A stretch of 64,000 bases of DNA from Cheiracanthium punctorium (GCA_038373885.1 JAWZYV010001850.1:186001-250000); one strand, 5' to 3'; numbered from the stretch's first letter, positions 10,595 through 23,373 are shown. Program-made: numbers and translations. The notes: generated from the sequence alone by a model not told the origin.

Positions 10595-11719
10595 TTACCG
10601 ATGCAGGGAATGCTCCTCAATATAATTCCCATCTTCAAAATGTAAAATCTGTAGTCTGTAGACAGTTTGTTCAACTGCAGATTGTGATCGGTCGATTGAG
10701 ATGCTTCTCACATGCGGAGTGATATTGGCTTTCAAATCTGCCAAGGCTACTTGACATCCTCGTTAAACAAGATTTTAGAAGCATCCCCACAGCTGAAAAT
10801 CATAGGGATTAAGATCTGGAGAACGAGATTGCCAGGTTGTCGGAAACGCGTGACTAATTGCTGTATCTTTGAAATGTTTCCGAAGTAATTGCTTCACGCA
10901 GAGATCAATATGTGGAAGCGCTCCTCCTTGCATAAAGGTAATCGCATCAAGGCATTGGCGCTGTTGCATTTGGGGTACAGCAAAATTTTCGAGCATGTTT
11001 TTGTACCTTCTGGACGTCAGAGTGCATGTCACAGAGCAATATCAAGTAGCCTCATCGTAAAATAAAGATCCAAGAATGAATGTGGCTGTGAATCCGCACC
11101 AGACAGCAACTTTCGGTGAGTGAAGTAGAATCTCTTGGCAGGTATGAGGATTTTCCGTGCAACAAATGCGATAGTGATGGATGTTGACTCTTGTACTTAG
11201 ATGGGAATGTGGTTCATTGCTCCATAGCATATGACATGGACACGATGCATCCACTTCATCTCTAGCCAGAAATGTCCATGAAAAGGTCAGTCGCTTCTCC
11301 TTATCGATGGCTAGCAACTGCTCAGTGTGATGAATTTTGTACACGAAAAAATGCACCATTTTTCTCAGTTCGTTCTGCACTTTACTGCAAGGAGCACCCA
11401 GTGTCGCGTCACAACACGTGCACTAAAATAACCGACAAAGTTTCCCATTGATTGTTCAACTAATAGCGGTGGCAACATCTTCAACTGCATATGCACAAGT
11501 CAATATGCGTCCTCGACACGGCTGAACTCTAAGGTGTCTAGTTTTTAGAATTTAGCGATAATTCTACTGAGAGCTAGTGAAAGTAATGATCCTTAGCGTA
11601 AATTTTCTTATGATGGCGAAATTCTCGAAGTATTGCCGAAGAAGTGCAGCTGCAGTATTCCCTTTCTTTCCATAAAACAACTTCACAAGCAAAAAGCGTT
11701 CTGGCAGCGTGACAACCAT
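10595..11719 (-). pseudogene. Dead mariner-like transposase
   Basis: Reading from 11719, MVVTLPERFLLVKLFYGKK is the DNA-binding N-terminus; frame is then lost. A second block (11380-11042) has SWTFLARDEVDA, WSNEPHSHLSTRVN and TENPHTCQE. The third (11032-10775) has LDAITFMQGGALPHIDLC and SRSPDLNPYDFQLWG, and a last piece (about 10745-10598) has LADLKANITPHVRSIS and ends at TAA 10595-10597. The family normally has a DEA box and an FMQDGAPPH box. Here the first reads SNEP and the second FMQGGALPH, so two of three catalytic Asp residues are gone, besides frameshifts. A possible AATAAA signal lies downstream near 10555. No convincing terminal repeats were found. Confidence 0.75.
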
Positions 11720-11799
11720 CGCTGATAAGAATCATATTTCCTCATTTTTATCCCCTTTTATGCCGAAAACGGTAGCTCCAAACCAAAGGTTTATGCAAA

Positions 11800-14700
11800 T
11801 GCCTTTGCTTACAGTGTGAAATTGCAGTTACTATGACAGTTTATGTTTATTCCCCTTATTTCATGTTCTTTTTTATCAGCAATAGAAATGAAAAAGGAGA
11901 AAATCCACATCTCATGCGTGTTTTTTTTTCAATTATTTGTGTGTTTTCAGCATATTTTGTACTCTACAGCGCCAAATCTGAGTTAAATTTCCCTTCAAAT
12001 TCCTGTTTAATGAAACAGTTATAATTTTGAACTCATGAAAATAAATTTAAATTACCCTCGCTATAATATCGGTTTTTGAGTAGTTAAAAACGCAACAAAG
12101 GCTGAAAAGCACACTTTAGAGATCAACTTTATGTACAGAGTACTCTTAATTAATGTTTATCTAATAAGAGATCTGTACAGCAGAAAATATTGGTCAGAAT
12201 GCTTCCAAATTTGCAGAAAACTGGTAAGAGAGATGTGCAAAGAAAAAAAAAGAGTTCAAAAACTCACCACTAGTTGGCGTTTCACAGCGTTTTGGTATAA
12301 ATGAAACGGACACATAATCATTCTCCAGTGAAAAAAAAACAGTGTAGAGTTTGTGTAGAAGATGTTTCCTACCTCTGCACGGTGGTAGAATTTGCGTATC
12401 AGTAAATATAACATTGAAAAACGCCAACTGCTGGAGATTTTTGGAGTACATCCCCCCTCCCCCTCCCCCTCCCCCCCCCCACCAGAATCCCTCTTCCATG
12501 GTTTCACAAAGTTTTTCTGCTAATTCGGCAGCAGTCTAAATAGTAGTTTACACTGTACACCGCTGTGGGCAAACTTGACTATGACCATCCTGACACATTC
12601 GTATTTCAGAATTTATATTGTATTTTTTATAGTTTGTATGAAAAGTCATTAGTAAGGAACTCTATTCACAGCTGTATAAAGATACTAAAAAAATGCTACC
12701 AAATTTTCACTGAAATTTGATAAGTCCTTCATGCAAAACATAATTCATAAATACTCAACAGATGGAGATTATGAAGATTTATTTCTGGTATTCAAATTGC
12801 TTTGCCTCGTACAGGTGTGAAGGATTTTTCATTGTTTTTCGTGTTTAAGAATGGTTGTAACTCACCATGATCGTCTTTTTATTCATGAAACATTTTTATC
12901 CAAAATGATGATTATGTACCTGCGGATTTGTTTCAGTATTAAAAATTACACAAAGGATATTCAGTATTGACACGAAAGGAATTCTAAAGACTAAAAATAG
13001 CTATGGAAATGCGAAAAACAATGGCTAAATTTGAATCAATAGGGACGATTAGTGTATTTTTGTATTTGTTTTGTTTGTATTAAAATATTGTGAAGCACCA
13101 TCTAGAAGTGATTTTTACAACTACATTTTCGATAGAAATTTCTCCCTCATAATCTCGTCCACGTTTCCTAGAAATTTGGTGGCATCCTGACCAGTAATTT
13201 TTGCTGGACATTGTTCTTTAAAGGAAAATTTTAATCATGAACACTACGTTCATGCGAAACACAATGAAACTTAAATAATGGAAAATACAGTACAATAACA
13301 TTTAGAAATGAAAACAATAAAATTGATCTGAGTTGTTAATGATTTATTTCTCTATTCGTAGCATAGCTTTTATCCCTTTTCGAATGAAAATAAAAGCGGA
13401 AAATTTTAATGTTGTTTGGATCTGAAGATATTATCTTTCTTATTATGGTAATTCATATCCCTAATTTCCTTTGACCTTCTGCAAAAATTAAAAGGAGAGG
13501 CAAGTATAGAGAGATAATTTGACTACCAAGAAATTTATTTTAAAATTAAATTTCAATTTATTGCGTCATATTGTTTAAAATTATTATTGTTTTTTCCCTT
13601 CAGTTTATATCTTTCTTTAACCACTCGAATATTTGGAGAGGGAAATATCCTTGTTTACAATAAACCCTAATGTAAATCATAATAAAAATATAAATTGTAA
13701 GAAAAAAATAAATGGGGCATTTGTTTAGATACCTACGCGCATTTTTGCAGATGCGGTAAAATTGTAACAAATGAAATAAGTATATTATTTATTAATACCC
13801 ATTCAGAATGCAAAATGCGATCAAGAGTTTCAGCAACATTTAAAAATTCTTAAATTGGCAAGGTCTTCCCTTTTGGAAACAATTTGCTTCCTCTACAACA
13901 TTATACTAGTGATACATTTAAGACCTTTTAAAAAATTTCACGGTTGTCGATCATTCAAATATCTCCCTTTTCGCTTGCTCAGTTCGGTATATATCGTATA
14001 ACTTAAATTGTTCTTTCCTAAAATACTGTATTACCTTTCATTTTATACAAGCCCAACTCTGTGCCATTGTTTAATTTTTGTTGTTCCTGTTATGCTTTCC
14101 ATATTTTTGCAATTATTGTTTCCGTATATTCCATAAATCTTTGTTCACAACTGTCTACAAATATCTTTAATAAAAGTCAATACAGTAAAGACACTATTGT
14201 TTGCAGCATTTGAATTATTATAAATATTCAATTCTTTCTGATAATAGACCGTTCTCTTAAATGTTTAGTATTATTATGAAAAAAATTATTCACCGCTACT
14301 CCAGTAAAAGCTTTTGCTTAAATTAATAATTTTTCTCCGGAAAAAATTTTATATACAAAAGAAAGTCTACAGTGATATTTAAAGGAAATGTTAGCTAATA
14401 TTCAGCCTTCGCTCAATGTTACAACCACAGAATGATTATAGATATTCAATCTGTTTAAGATGATGGATGATTATGTGGCGTTTCCTGCAGCTATACACAC
14501 ATCCGTATAAAATAAAGCAATTTGTCTCACAGATTATCACAAAGAAATTCTTTTAAATTATAGTATTTTTGCGACAGATACGACAGATGGCATGCTTAGC
14601 CTTTTAACAAGAAACACATTTAGATTATCCGGACGTAATAATATTCGACCATATCCATCAGTTTTAACGTTTTTATATAATTTTTTAGATTTCAGTGAAT

Positions 14701-15030
14701 ATATATAAGCAGTTATTCCCGTAATTAAATGAATGCATATACGCATTTCCCTTGATTATGTATGACCTTTATAGGAGAACTTAATGAAACATTATTTCCT
14801 AGAGAAATTGACATTTTTGAATTAAGCAGATAAGATTAGATCCAGCCATTTCTGTTGTTAAGTGTTCGATCAATTTCAAAATCTCTGACAGAGTACTGTT
14901 TTTTTGTGACTTTACGACTGTATTTAGCCTGCAGATTCTCGATTAAGAAAAATATCCTTAATTTATATTCATTGTGACTATTTTGAGGCATCTGTTTACT
15001 ATTTTAATATAATATACTACTCATTATAGG
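11800..15030. other. Long AT-rich stretch without a gene
   Basis: No host exon or element is recognised. It holds a C-rich tract at 12451-12481 and the motif gaccttttaaaaaatttcacggtt at 13922-13946, which also occurs at 9240-9264 and may mark a minor repeat. Confidence 0.5.
12451..12481. repeat. C-tract, G-quadruplex-capable on the minus strand
   Basis: Runs of C separated by single T (pattern C6 T C5 T C5 T C12, approximately). The complementary strand has at least four G-runs, enough for a quadruplex. It is simple sequence with no sign of coding. Confidence 0.6.
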
Positions 15031-15032
15031 TA

Positions 15033-15434
15033 CGGTGTGCCAGCTAAAGTCCGTTGTCAGCCCAATAATTTCTAAACGACAAGATCTATAGTCAAGCAAG
15101 TGGGTGTAGGTATAGTAAAGTTGACTTGCGCTAAGCAAGAAAACCATTTACAGCGCCACCTGGCATATAAATTCGGTGTCAGCTTTCTTAACTCAAAAAC
15201 GGTACGAGAAACGTGGAAAAGTCAACAACAAATTTGTTCAACAACAAAGCACACATTTGTTTGATGGTGTTTGCGATAAGGAAGCTAACTCAAAATTTAG
15301 ACGGCAGGTGGCGCTGTAAACAGTGTCAATGCTTAAAGTATGAAAACTTCAGTATACCTAGACCCTACTTTTCTGTCTATAAGCTTGCCGTTCAAAAATT
15401 ATTGGGATGACAATGGATTTTAGTGGACACACTG
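15033..15434. mobile_element. Family X MITE (Tc1/mariner-like ends), ~400 bp
   Basis: The left end CGGTGTGCCAGCTAAAGTCC matches the inverted right end (CAGTGTGTCCACTAAAATCC when reversed). Inverted homology continues for about 150 bp through CCCAATAATTTCT, GGTATAGTAAAG and TTTACAGCGCCACCTG. TA precedes the left end. Related ends occur at 21670, 24659, 24664 and 46325, defining a local family with GCGCCACCTGG near the arm's inner part. It has no coding content. Confidence 0.8.
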
Positions 15435-15517
15435 CATAAAGTTATATTACTGAAATATTTCATTCTGCGATTTCACTACTTATTAATACAATGAAATATG
15501 TCTTGAGCTTAAAAATG

Positions 15518-15611
15518 TAAGCTAATTGATTTTATAATAAATATAATCAATTAGCTTATATATTACAATCAATTTGCTTATATATACTAAATATATAAGC
15601 AAATTGATTGT
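15518..15611. repeat. Two adjacent perfect hairpins
   Basis: Hairpin 1 pairs 15518-15531 (TAAGCTAATTGATT) with 15545-15558. Hairpin 2 pairs 15565-15585 with 15591-15611, a perfect 21-bp stem with a 5-base loop. The inner arms are also near-direct repeats of each other (AATCAATTAGCTTATATA and AATCAATTTGCTTATATA), so the block can form alternative cruciforms. It may be a remnant of a palindromic element or replication slippage. Confidence 0.8.
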
Positions 15612-15779
15612 GAATTTTAAAACCAAGAAACTTTACAGGAAGGCACATTATTTTTATCTTTTTGTTCAAGATGTTAGGCATCTAAAAACACTGTAATAAA
15701 TACCACGTACTGTTTTACATAGACTTTTTCTTTTGAAAAATATTTGCTGCGGCAATTACTGATTTGTTATTATTTTTTT

Positions 15780-15811
15780 GCCACTAAATTACTACTATGT
15801 AATTTAGTGGC
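15780..15811. repeat. Perfect 13-bp hairpin
   Basis: GCCACTAAATTAC at 15780-15792 pairs with its exact complement at 15799-15811 around a 6-base loop. It lies 170 bp from the two larger hairpins. Confidence 0.75.
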
Positions 15812-17689
15812 TAAATTGAACTGTAATCGTATTTAGAAAAGTGACAAATAAAGTTATACAATAAGAAAATCTGACACATGGGAAGGGGAAGATTAACCAT
15901 TGACAGCATGTGTCACTCTCGTCTCACTAGTATAAACGTAGAGAATTAGCAAATTCTTTCCAAAAGCCATGAAAAATGGTCAATATAAGAATTTCCAACG
16001 CGTTCCACCGGTACTCATGGTAGCTTATAGCGTCAGCATCCAAACAGATAGCTTATCTTTTTATTTTCATGTAATTTCATACTTTGGATCTGCTTAAAGA
16101 TTCAAAATGTTACTTTGTAAGTATTTAATATCAAGTAATTTAAATGTTACGACACACTTTTCACAATTCTCTAACTGACATTTCTCAAAAATGCACGAAA
16201 TTATTCATCGAGATGAAAGTACAGATCACTCTTCGGTAATTTATCTGCAGAGGCAATACAATCTAACTCTATCTGTTATTCTTTTTTACTTTTTTTCTTG
16301 CCTTCACATCAGAATAACACTTTGCTTCATCGATTGTCGGCCAAAGTGATGAATTACATACCAAAGATGAAACAAATGGCGATGCATTGCCTGAATATTA
16401 TGATTGATTGCTTATTCTCCTGTTTGATTTTTGCTTGCTCTTCTTCATTTTCATTGACTAATTAGCTTTATATCCTTGGAACTTGGCCTACTTTGCATGC
16501 CCTATTACATCAAATTCGAATATTGAATTATTTTACTCAGACAATATGGAAGACATAGAAAATATTCATGAAAAGTACCCGTGTTTCTGTTTCATGTCAA
16601 TTTTGGATAGAATGATCAGTGTTATTATTGGAATTGTGCCAAAACTAAACATTTAATTGTATTGAATACATTTTCTTCAACAGTGGATGATCTCTTTTAT
16701 TTCTGCAAGGAGAACATTGATATCTTCTCAGCTGAAAATCCAGAAAAAGATAATAAGTAGGTTTTTTAAATAATGAATTATGATTTATGTAACCACAATA
16801 AATTCTTTCTTTTGTTTGTGAATTACAAAATATATTTTGCATGAAAGATTGCATTGAAGCGAATGACATGTAAAGTTTCGGTGATATTTTTTTTAATCTA
16901 CAGTGGTTTGGCGTAGTTAAAATGACTTTAAAAATTACTGAAATTTAAATCTAAACGTTTTTAAGCAACATTAAAAATTATAAGTGTTTTTGCGTGGCAT
17001 AAAAATTTAATATTTTAATCTGTAATATTTTAAGGTAACACTTAGCTGTAGCTATAAAATTTCGATAAATTAGTCCCATTGGTTTTTCAATCCGTTTAGC
17101 GAAAGAATTTCGTATTTTAATTAAACAATGCGGTAGTTAGTATTTCGATAACATTGTATGATTATTTCTTGTACTTTAGGCATATCTAAACATGTCTATA
17201 ATATGTAAAATAATATGATTGCTGTAGTATCGTCTACACTGTTTGTAAAAATAATTTATGTTTTGTTATATGACATTGAATTATTTTTCTTATCTTCAAA
17301 TATGAAACTAAAAGTGTATGTTTCTTCTGTCATAAAGTCATTTAGCTCATTCAGCTTGTTTATTTCGGACTGTTAAAAAGTCGAAATACAATCGTTTAGA
17401 AATGCTCTTCATTGAAGACAGCCGGAAGGAGCATTAATTAAACAGAAATGTCGAGAAATGATGAAAATATAAGTGATACTTCAACATCGCAAGAGTTAGC
17501 ATTAAAACTATACCGTTTTGAAAAGTGATTAAAAAAAATTGTTTCTGTAGTTTGAAGGACAATTTTGCAATGCCGCAATAGCGTTAAGTATAACTAAACC
17601 AAGGAAAAGTGTAATTAAGCCGTGCCACCCTGATTGTATAGTGGCTAGAAAAGCCATTAAGCCATACCACGTGCACGTTTTCGATTTCA
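15812..17689. other. AT-rich stretch without a gene
   Basis: No supported coding sequence or recognised element in either strand. Short frames are interrupted every few dozen codons. Confidence 0.5.
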
Positions 17690-17699
17690 AGAACGGGCT

Positions 17700-17860
17700 T
17701 GGGTGTTATTTGTCCGTCCCTTCATAGGAGACAACACTGGTAACTGTGGTGAAGTGAAACAGCAGTAAAATATAATTTTGAGACGGTTCCCATGGGAAGA
17801 CCACACAAGTGGACCGTAAATTAGAAGAGGCGCCAGGCAATGGACAGTCTGGACACTATA
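17700..17860 (+). repeat. Possible SINE body remnant
   Basis: The stretch ttatttgtccgtcccttcatagg resembles the body of the minus-strand SINE at 39240-39470 (ttgtcggtcccttcatagg in that orientation). About 30 bp align well and the remainder is weak. No tRNA-like head is preserved here. Confidence 0.35.
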
Positions 17861-17869
17861 GCACAATGA

Positions 17870-19130
17870 ACTGTCAACGTTAAAATATTTATGGCCGAAA
17901 ATATTATGGCCGAAAATGATATGCAAATTTGGCGGGGTATATTCCCCGATGACCCACCTACATGTCTGGGATTCGACGAGAGGATGCATTAATTCCCCGA
18001 TACGAACAAATCAGAAACTCCAGCCAATGATGTAAGAGGGGGTAAGAAAAAAGGAAACAACCCCGTGGGAGAAGAAGAAAGACGACAGAACGAGTGTGCT
18101 AGAGAGAAGAAGCAGAAGAGAGTTTGGTAAAGGTGTGAACGGGCTTAAAAAATCAGTGTGTGCTTCGAATCAATATGATCAAGTTGTGTTCAAAAGAAAC
18201 ATGGAATCGGTGGCTTGATGATGGCTTAAGAGAAAGAAAGCGGTTCCAATAGTGCACGCGTCGATCGTGTCCTGTGTAAAGATGGCTACCTCATCATAAT
18301 GGTGAATATCCCAAGTAATTTATTTATTATTTGTGTTTCAAACCTTTTGTGGATACCCCTTATCCTCCAAAACCACATCTCCCCCAGACATGTTTTTAAG
18401 TTTAAAATTATGTCAATATCGTCTTTTAATTAATATTAGTGGAATGACTAAGAATAAATGGAATTTATTTGCAATTCATAGAGTCTTTAGTTTTTTTTAG
18501 TGTTTTGGTGTATGTCAATCATTTTTCATTTTTTCAGCGTAATACTAGGAGTACTTGCCAGGGAGGTTATGCGCGGCATAATACCACTGTACGATCATCT
18601 TAGGCTTTAGTTTTCATCAAATTTTAACCATAACAAAATTAATCCACCACAGTAACCACATTAGGTTCCTTAATAATAAAGTAAATAACATTTCAGGCTT
18701 ATGTATTTGTCAATGCCTATAAACGGCTAGTCCTCGCTGTTAAAAAAAAAAGAATTGTAAGTCGTAAGCCCCTAAAAGTTGAAATATTATCACAAGTGTC
18801 GGATATTTTGAAACCATTAAATGAAGGCAAAAACATTGCCATTAAAGATAGAATCCTTTCTATCTTCGCGGACACTGAAATTCTAAAAACTTAAAAACTA
18901 TTAACTGAAGTGCTAGAACTTCAAATAGTACTAGAACCGCGAAGATATAATCACTTCTATATTCGCGGAAACTGAAATTCTAAAAACTTAAAAACTATTA
19001 ACTGAAGTGCAATAGGGCGTTAAACATTTCTCAACTATTGTGTGAACTGAAGAATTTGGCTAATAACAAGGTGGGTGAATTTTCTCTAAAAACTTCTCTT
19101 CAAAGGTTGTCATTAGAAATGCAGAGCATT
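17870..19130 (+). other. Possible LTR/leader and gag region of a Gypsy-type retroelement
   Basis: This stretch precedes the pol remnant in the same orientation. It includes a purine-rich, less AT-rich block (18030-18260). A 97-bp-period duplication (ttcgcgga-actgaaattctaaaaacttaaaaactattaactgaagtgc) occurs at about 18865-18917 and 18963-19012. LTR identity is only inferred from position; no second LTR was found. Confidence 0.35.
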
Positions 19131-19139
19131 CAGTGTAGT

Positions 19140-20060
19140 CTTTGTTTTTATTTGTGACAATGGACTGCCACCCAAATTTTTATTGCTACGGGTGCAGTAA
19201 TCTTTGTAATTTCACTATTACTACAAGACTGCTGCTAAGCTAGATCTCTTTGCGGCAAATGGAACCAAAATAAAAAGATTTGGTCAAAAGTTGTTCAAAG
19301 TAGATTTGAGATAGACAAGAGCATTTAACGGGCCTTTTGTAGGTATTGACTTTTTATCTCATCTTCACCTTTTGGTTGATAGCAAATGCTTGATGCCATT
19401 ACTATCGGTATTCTAACTTGCTGGTACACTCGCACTAAATACCATGAAGCTATTCTCAAACGATTTCCTGAACTTTACCAATACTCGTCAATAATAATAA
19501 TTAAGAGTTACAGACAGTACTGAACATTTTATAAAAATTAAGGAGCGCCTGTTACCGCTAAAGCTGAAAGATATCCATTCGAAAAATTAAAAGCAGCAAA
19601 AGAGGAATTTATTCCATGTTATAGCAAAGCCTTTGTGCACATTTGAATTATTAGACCAACCCTATGCATCTCACCTGAAAGAAATAGGGTTAGGGTTACT
19701 GGAGACCATGTGGGTATCACAGAGCCTATAACAATATTACCATTACAGATTGCTAGCCTCAATCATATCTCAATGACTATATTCTAATACAATTCTGCAC
19801 GGAAAGAAGATTTTTCCCCATCGGCTTTTGAACAAATTCCTGTGCACGAAGCTGACATTCTAAAAACGGACATCATTTTGCATTCATGAAATTGGGCCAC
19901 TCCCAACGGAAGTTGATGCCATACAAAGTGTAGCTGAATCTATTCGGCCATTGGCTAGCTCTATAGGAATTTTTAATTTTCATCACCGTTTCATCCCAAA
20001 CTGCGCTAAGCTTCGATGATCTTTCACCTTAGCGTTAAATAAGTTTCAAGGTAGTTAAGA
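19140..20060 (+). pseudogene. Degenerate Ty3/Gypsy-type pol remnant
   Basis: Fragments in shifting frames follow Gypsy pol order. A retropepsin-like part has LFAANGTKIKRFGQKLFKVD, then IDFLSHLHLLVDSK. A spacer has LKRFPELYQYSS, with PVTAKAERYPFEKLKAAKEEF just before reverse transcriptase. RT-like fragments are FEQIPVHEADILKTDI and, last, GIFNFHHRFIPNCAKL, which resembles the conserved FLGMINFYHRFIPNCA region after the YxDD motif. The YxDD box itself, RNase H and integrase are not seen, and many stops and frameshifts occur. The element is certainly dead. Identification rests on these recognised short motifs. Confidence 0.65.
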
Positions 20061-20820
20061 ATTCACGGTTCATTCACAATGCAACTTCGTACACATTAAT
20101 CATTTTCTATTGAAGTCAAAATTAATCTGTAATTAAGTGAATCTATTATATATATAATCATATGGAAAATAAATATGGCTTAGGTGATAAAAAATATGCT
20201 CACACTGATATGGTACGAATTTTGCATTACCGCAGAAATACTTTTACCAATGGAAACCAAACACCGCTTACTAAAAAAAAAAAAAAAAAGAAAGAAAAAA
20301 GAAAGAAAAGAAAAGAAATTGAGTACATTTCTCATTCTAGTAATCCTCTATCAGCTGATAAGGAAGATAAATCAGATTAAATATTCGGTTGAAGATCGAA
20401 CGTTCACGTTACATCCATGAGACTGTGTTTTATCTGCTTGGGCAGATTTGTTGGTGGTGGAGAGGGCAGGAGGTGATAATGGTAGTTATCCTTGCATTAA
20501 CAAAGGTGTTCTAAATTCCCCTTGTAAGCCCTAATTTAGGTTGCGCGCCGTTGTTGAAAAATCAAACAGTTGGAAACATAGTCGACAACCCACGTGAAGA
20601 TTAACTTGAGATGTAAAATTCGCATAGTCATAAGTGTTTCTCACATAAGTTCACAGAAGATGAAAATATATAAAATAGTTTAATTAGTTTCTATATAAAT
20701 TTTACCGTAAAATTTCAATAACAAAACTGGAAAAATAAAACTATTCAAAACTATAGATTTGATCGAAAAAAAAAATCTATCTTTAATCGAGACTGAAAAA
20801 GAAAGAAATGTGCTGCATTT

Positions 20821-20853
<33 letters not shown>

Positions 20854-21669
20854 TTAACGTTTTGACATTTTCCTTCTCTAGATAGTTTTTGTCGTCATCG
20901 TTGTTTTAATCTTTCCCTAAGATTTATGATCATTTAAATTTACATGATTACAGTTTTCGATTGTATTTAGTGTTAATTAAAACAATTTGTCATCTAGTAT
21001 ATTGCAGTTTAAATTTACTTTTTCTGTCCGAAAGCAATGATTTCCGAAATTATGTGGATAACTGAAGTTACGTAAGTGCACTTTTCACAGATATCTGTAA
21101 TATGCATTTAAAAATAATAATCATTTTTTAAAAATTACGAAATCAGATTCTCCCACTGTAGAAGTAAACTTAAGGGATTGTTTTCAATAAACGAATCACT
21201 ACCTACTTTCTTTTGCAGCAGTTAATCATCTTGCATGGTTTATAATTAGTTACATATTTCAAAAAATTCATCTTTCCTAAATTAAATGCCCTTGTTTTCA
21301 TCAAGTGTGTTTGACACTTGCTTTTAATTATCAGAATAGTTTTTTACAATATATCGCAGCATAAAAAATTAAATTTAAATCTTCGTAAGCATATTTTATA
21401 AAGAATCATTCTCTTTAGGCAGCATCAAAAAAGTTTAAAATTTACATATTACCGAAAAGTGCGGTGTATTTACATAACAGTATATGCCATTACAAGTAAA
21501 TCTCTAATTTTCTTGGGCACATGGCATGTTTTGGTATTTTTTATAGTTTTTCGCTGTCATACTTCCCACTCATATTATTTCTGAAATGCGGTTTGTTTTT
21601 ATTTAGCGATTTGTTTTGTAATGAGGGGTTATTCTTAGCATAATAAGAAAATCTTTTTACAATTATATA
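20061..21669. other. AT-rich stretch with simple sequence, no gene
   Basis: Contains an A/AAG-rich tract at 20272-20320 that produces short Lys-rich spurious frames, and a (CT)n run. No element or exon recognised. Confidence 0.5.
20820..20855. repeat. (CT)n microsatellite
   Basis: About 13 uninterrupted CT units followed by TTTCTCTCTTT. Confidence 0.9.
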
Positions 21670-22599
21670 CAGTGTGCCTGCTAAAGTCCGGTGCCCCCTA
21701 TAATTTAATAACGGCAGGAGCTATAATCATAAAAGTGGAATCTAGGTATAGTAAAGTTGCCATGTGCTATAAACCGTTTACAGCGCCACCTGGTGGCTAA
21801 ATTTGAAGTTAACTCTCTTACCTGACGAGATACGGGAAAAAGTCTTACAAAGTTGTTCAACTTCACCGATTTATTAAGTAAGGTCATCTTGAGCACATTT
21901 ATGTTAAAAATTAAGGAATTAAAAGCAAGGCGTAAAAACGTATTGCTGATGATTCTGCCAAAGTGTCACCAGCCATCTTTTACAATTACCAGCGGGAATT
22001 GCAGATTAGTGTCGACATGTGTATTGTTGCTGACGGAAAACACTTTTAACATGAAGGATAAATGAGCTTAATGCCGGGTGAATGCAGTTTTGGTAAATTT
22101 GACCAAACAAATGGACGTCTTCTACCTTATACGAGGGTTGCTTTCTAAGTTTCTACAAAAAGTAGGAAGAAAAATAATTTTTGGGAACAAACTGCTTTTC
22201 AAAATATTCGCCTTTAAGATTTATACACTTTTCACGCGTCCAAACCAATTCTTGAAACAATTTTTTCACTCTGAAATTGATATCCCGAAACATGGTTTTG
22301 GAAGGTATCAACAACTTCTTGAGGTGATGAAAATAGCTGCCCACGCATTTTTTGTTTGATATAAGAGAGCAAGAAAAAGTCGTTAGGCGACAAATCAGGA
22401 GAACACAGGCAATGAGACATTAATTTGATATGTTTATCCTTCAAATAATCAATTGTTTCACGATCTGTGTGGGAGCTGGCGTTGTCGTGATGAAGAATGA
22501 TGCTTCGATTTTTGTTGTTTTCCCTGATTTCGTTGATTACTTTTGGCAAACAAATTTCTGTTTACCATTTAGCGTTAACTGTTTTTCGATCCTCTAAAG

Positions 22600-23373
22600 C
22601 AGTGGTGCGCAAACTATTATCATCTGCGACCCCCTAATTTGTGTAAAATTTTGTCGCGACCCCCTATTTTGAGAAAAAATTTTGTTGCGACCCCTGGATA
22701 GACAGTAGACATTTTGTTTAATTGAAAACGAAGTTACATTGAAATTCTTTCTGGGAATTGCTCTTACAGGGTGTTTTTAAAAGAGGGTCGTGACGTCATC
22801 GATTGAAATAACGTGTTTTTGAAATAGCGCACCAAACTTATAAACCACCATAAAAATGTTATAAAACTTGTAACATCATAAAAATCAGTTAATGAATCAA
22901 CACATAATTTTATGAAACAATGTTTTATTTATGCATATGGATATAAATATTTTTTAATGAAAAATACTTTAAAAAAACTTTACATCATAAAAACGCAATG
23001 TGAAATATGTGCTTGCAAAGATCTCATGATTGCTTCTATGTTCGGATCTGTATTGGAAATCTCAAGTCGTAAGTCATCCTCTGGATCCAATCGAGATCGA
23101 TATTTTGTTTTAATGGAAAATAATTTTGAAGATCACTATACATGATCACTATGCATGATCAATTTGCAGATCACTATGGATGATAACGTGGTTTTGAAGT
23201 CCCGTGATTGCGATCGCGAATATCGCGCTCGTAAAATAATAATTGTCGGATTCTTCTCTTGTATTATTTCAGTTCTTTGAAATGAATAATTGTATATTTT
23301 TCATAAATTTGGATGTCTTTGAATTTGGCGACCCCCAAAAATTTTCTCGCGACCCCCGGTTTGCGCACCACTG
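22600..23373. mobile_element. hAT-type MITE with 8-bp target duplication
   Basis: The ends CAGTGGTGCGCAAAC are exact inverses, and CTCTAAAG is duplicated at 22592-22599 and 23374-23381. Subterminal GCGACCCCC words occur in direct or inverted form near both ends. The CAGTGGTGCGCAAAC start and 8-bp duplication are typical of hAT miniature elements. No transposase frame is present. It contains a short micro-repeat at 23131-23182. Confidence 0.92.
23131..23182 (+). repeat. Short GATCACTAT-GAT tandem repeat
   Basis: Four consecutive ~13-15 bp units (GATCACTATACAT, GATCACTATGCAT, GATCAATTTGCA, GATCACTATGGAT) lie within the hAT MITE. Confidence 0.8.

Noticed and set aside
12194..12507. Minus-strand frames with a poly-Gly start
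   Set aside because: They arise from translating the C-tract at 12451-12481 and have no other coding character.
15518..15811. CRISPR-like array
   Set aside because: Eukaryotic context, only a few units, palindromic arms without regular spacers.
17600..18400. Clear 5' LTR with TG...CA ends and primer-binding site
   Set aside because: Neither a second LTR nor convincing boundaries could be found; kept only as a low-confidence region.
20162..20420. Lys/Arg-rich short frames
   Set aside because: Produced by an A/AAG simple-sequence tract; two frames overlap the same tract.
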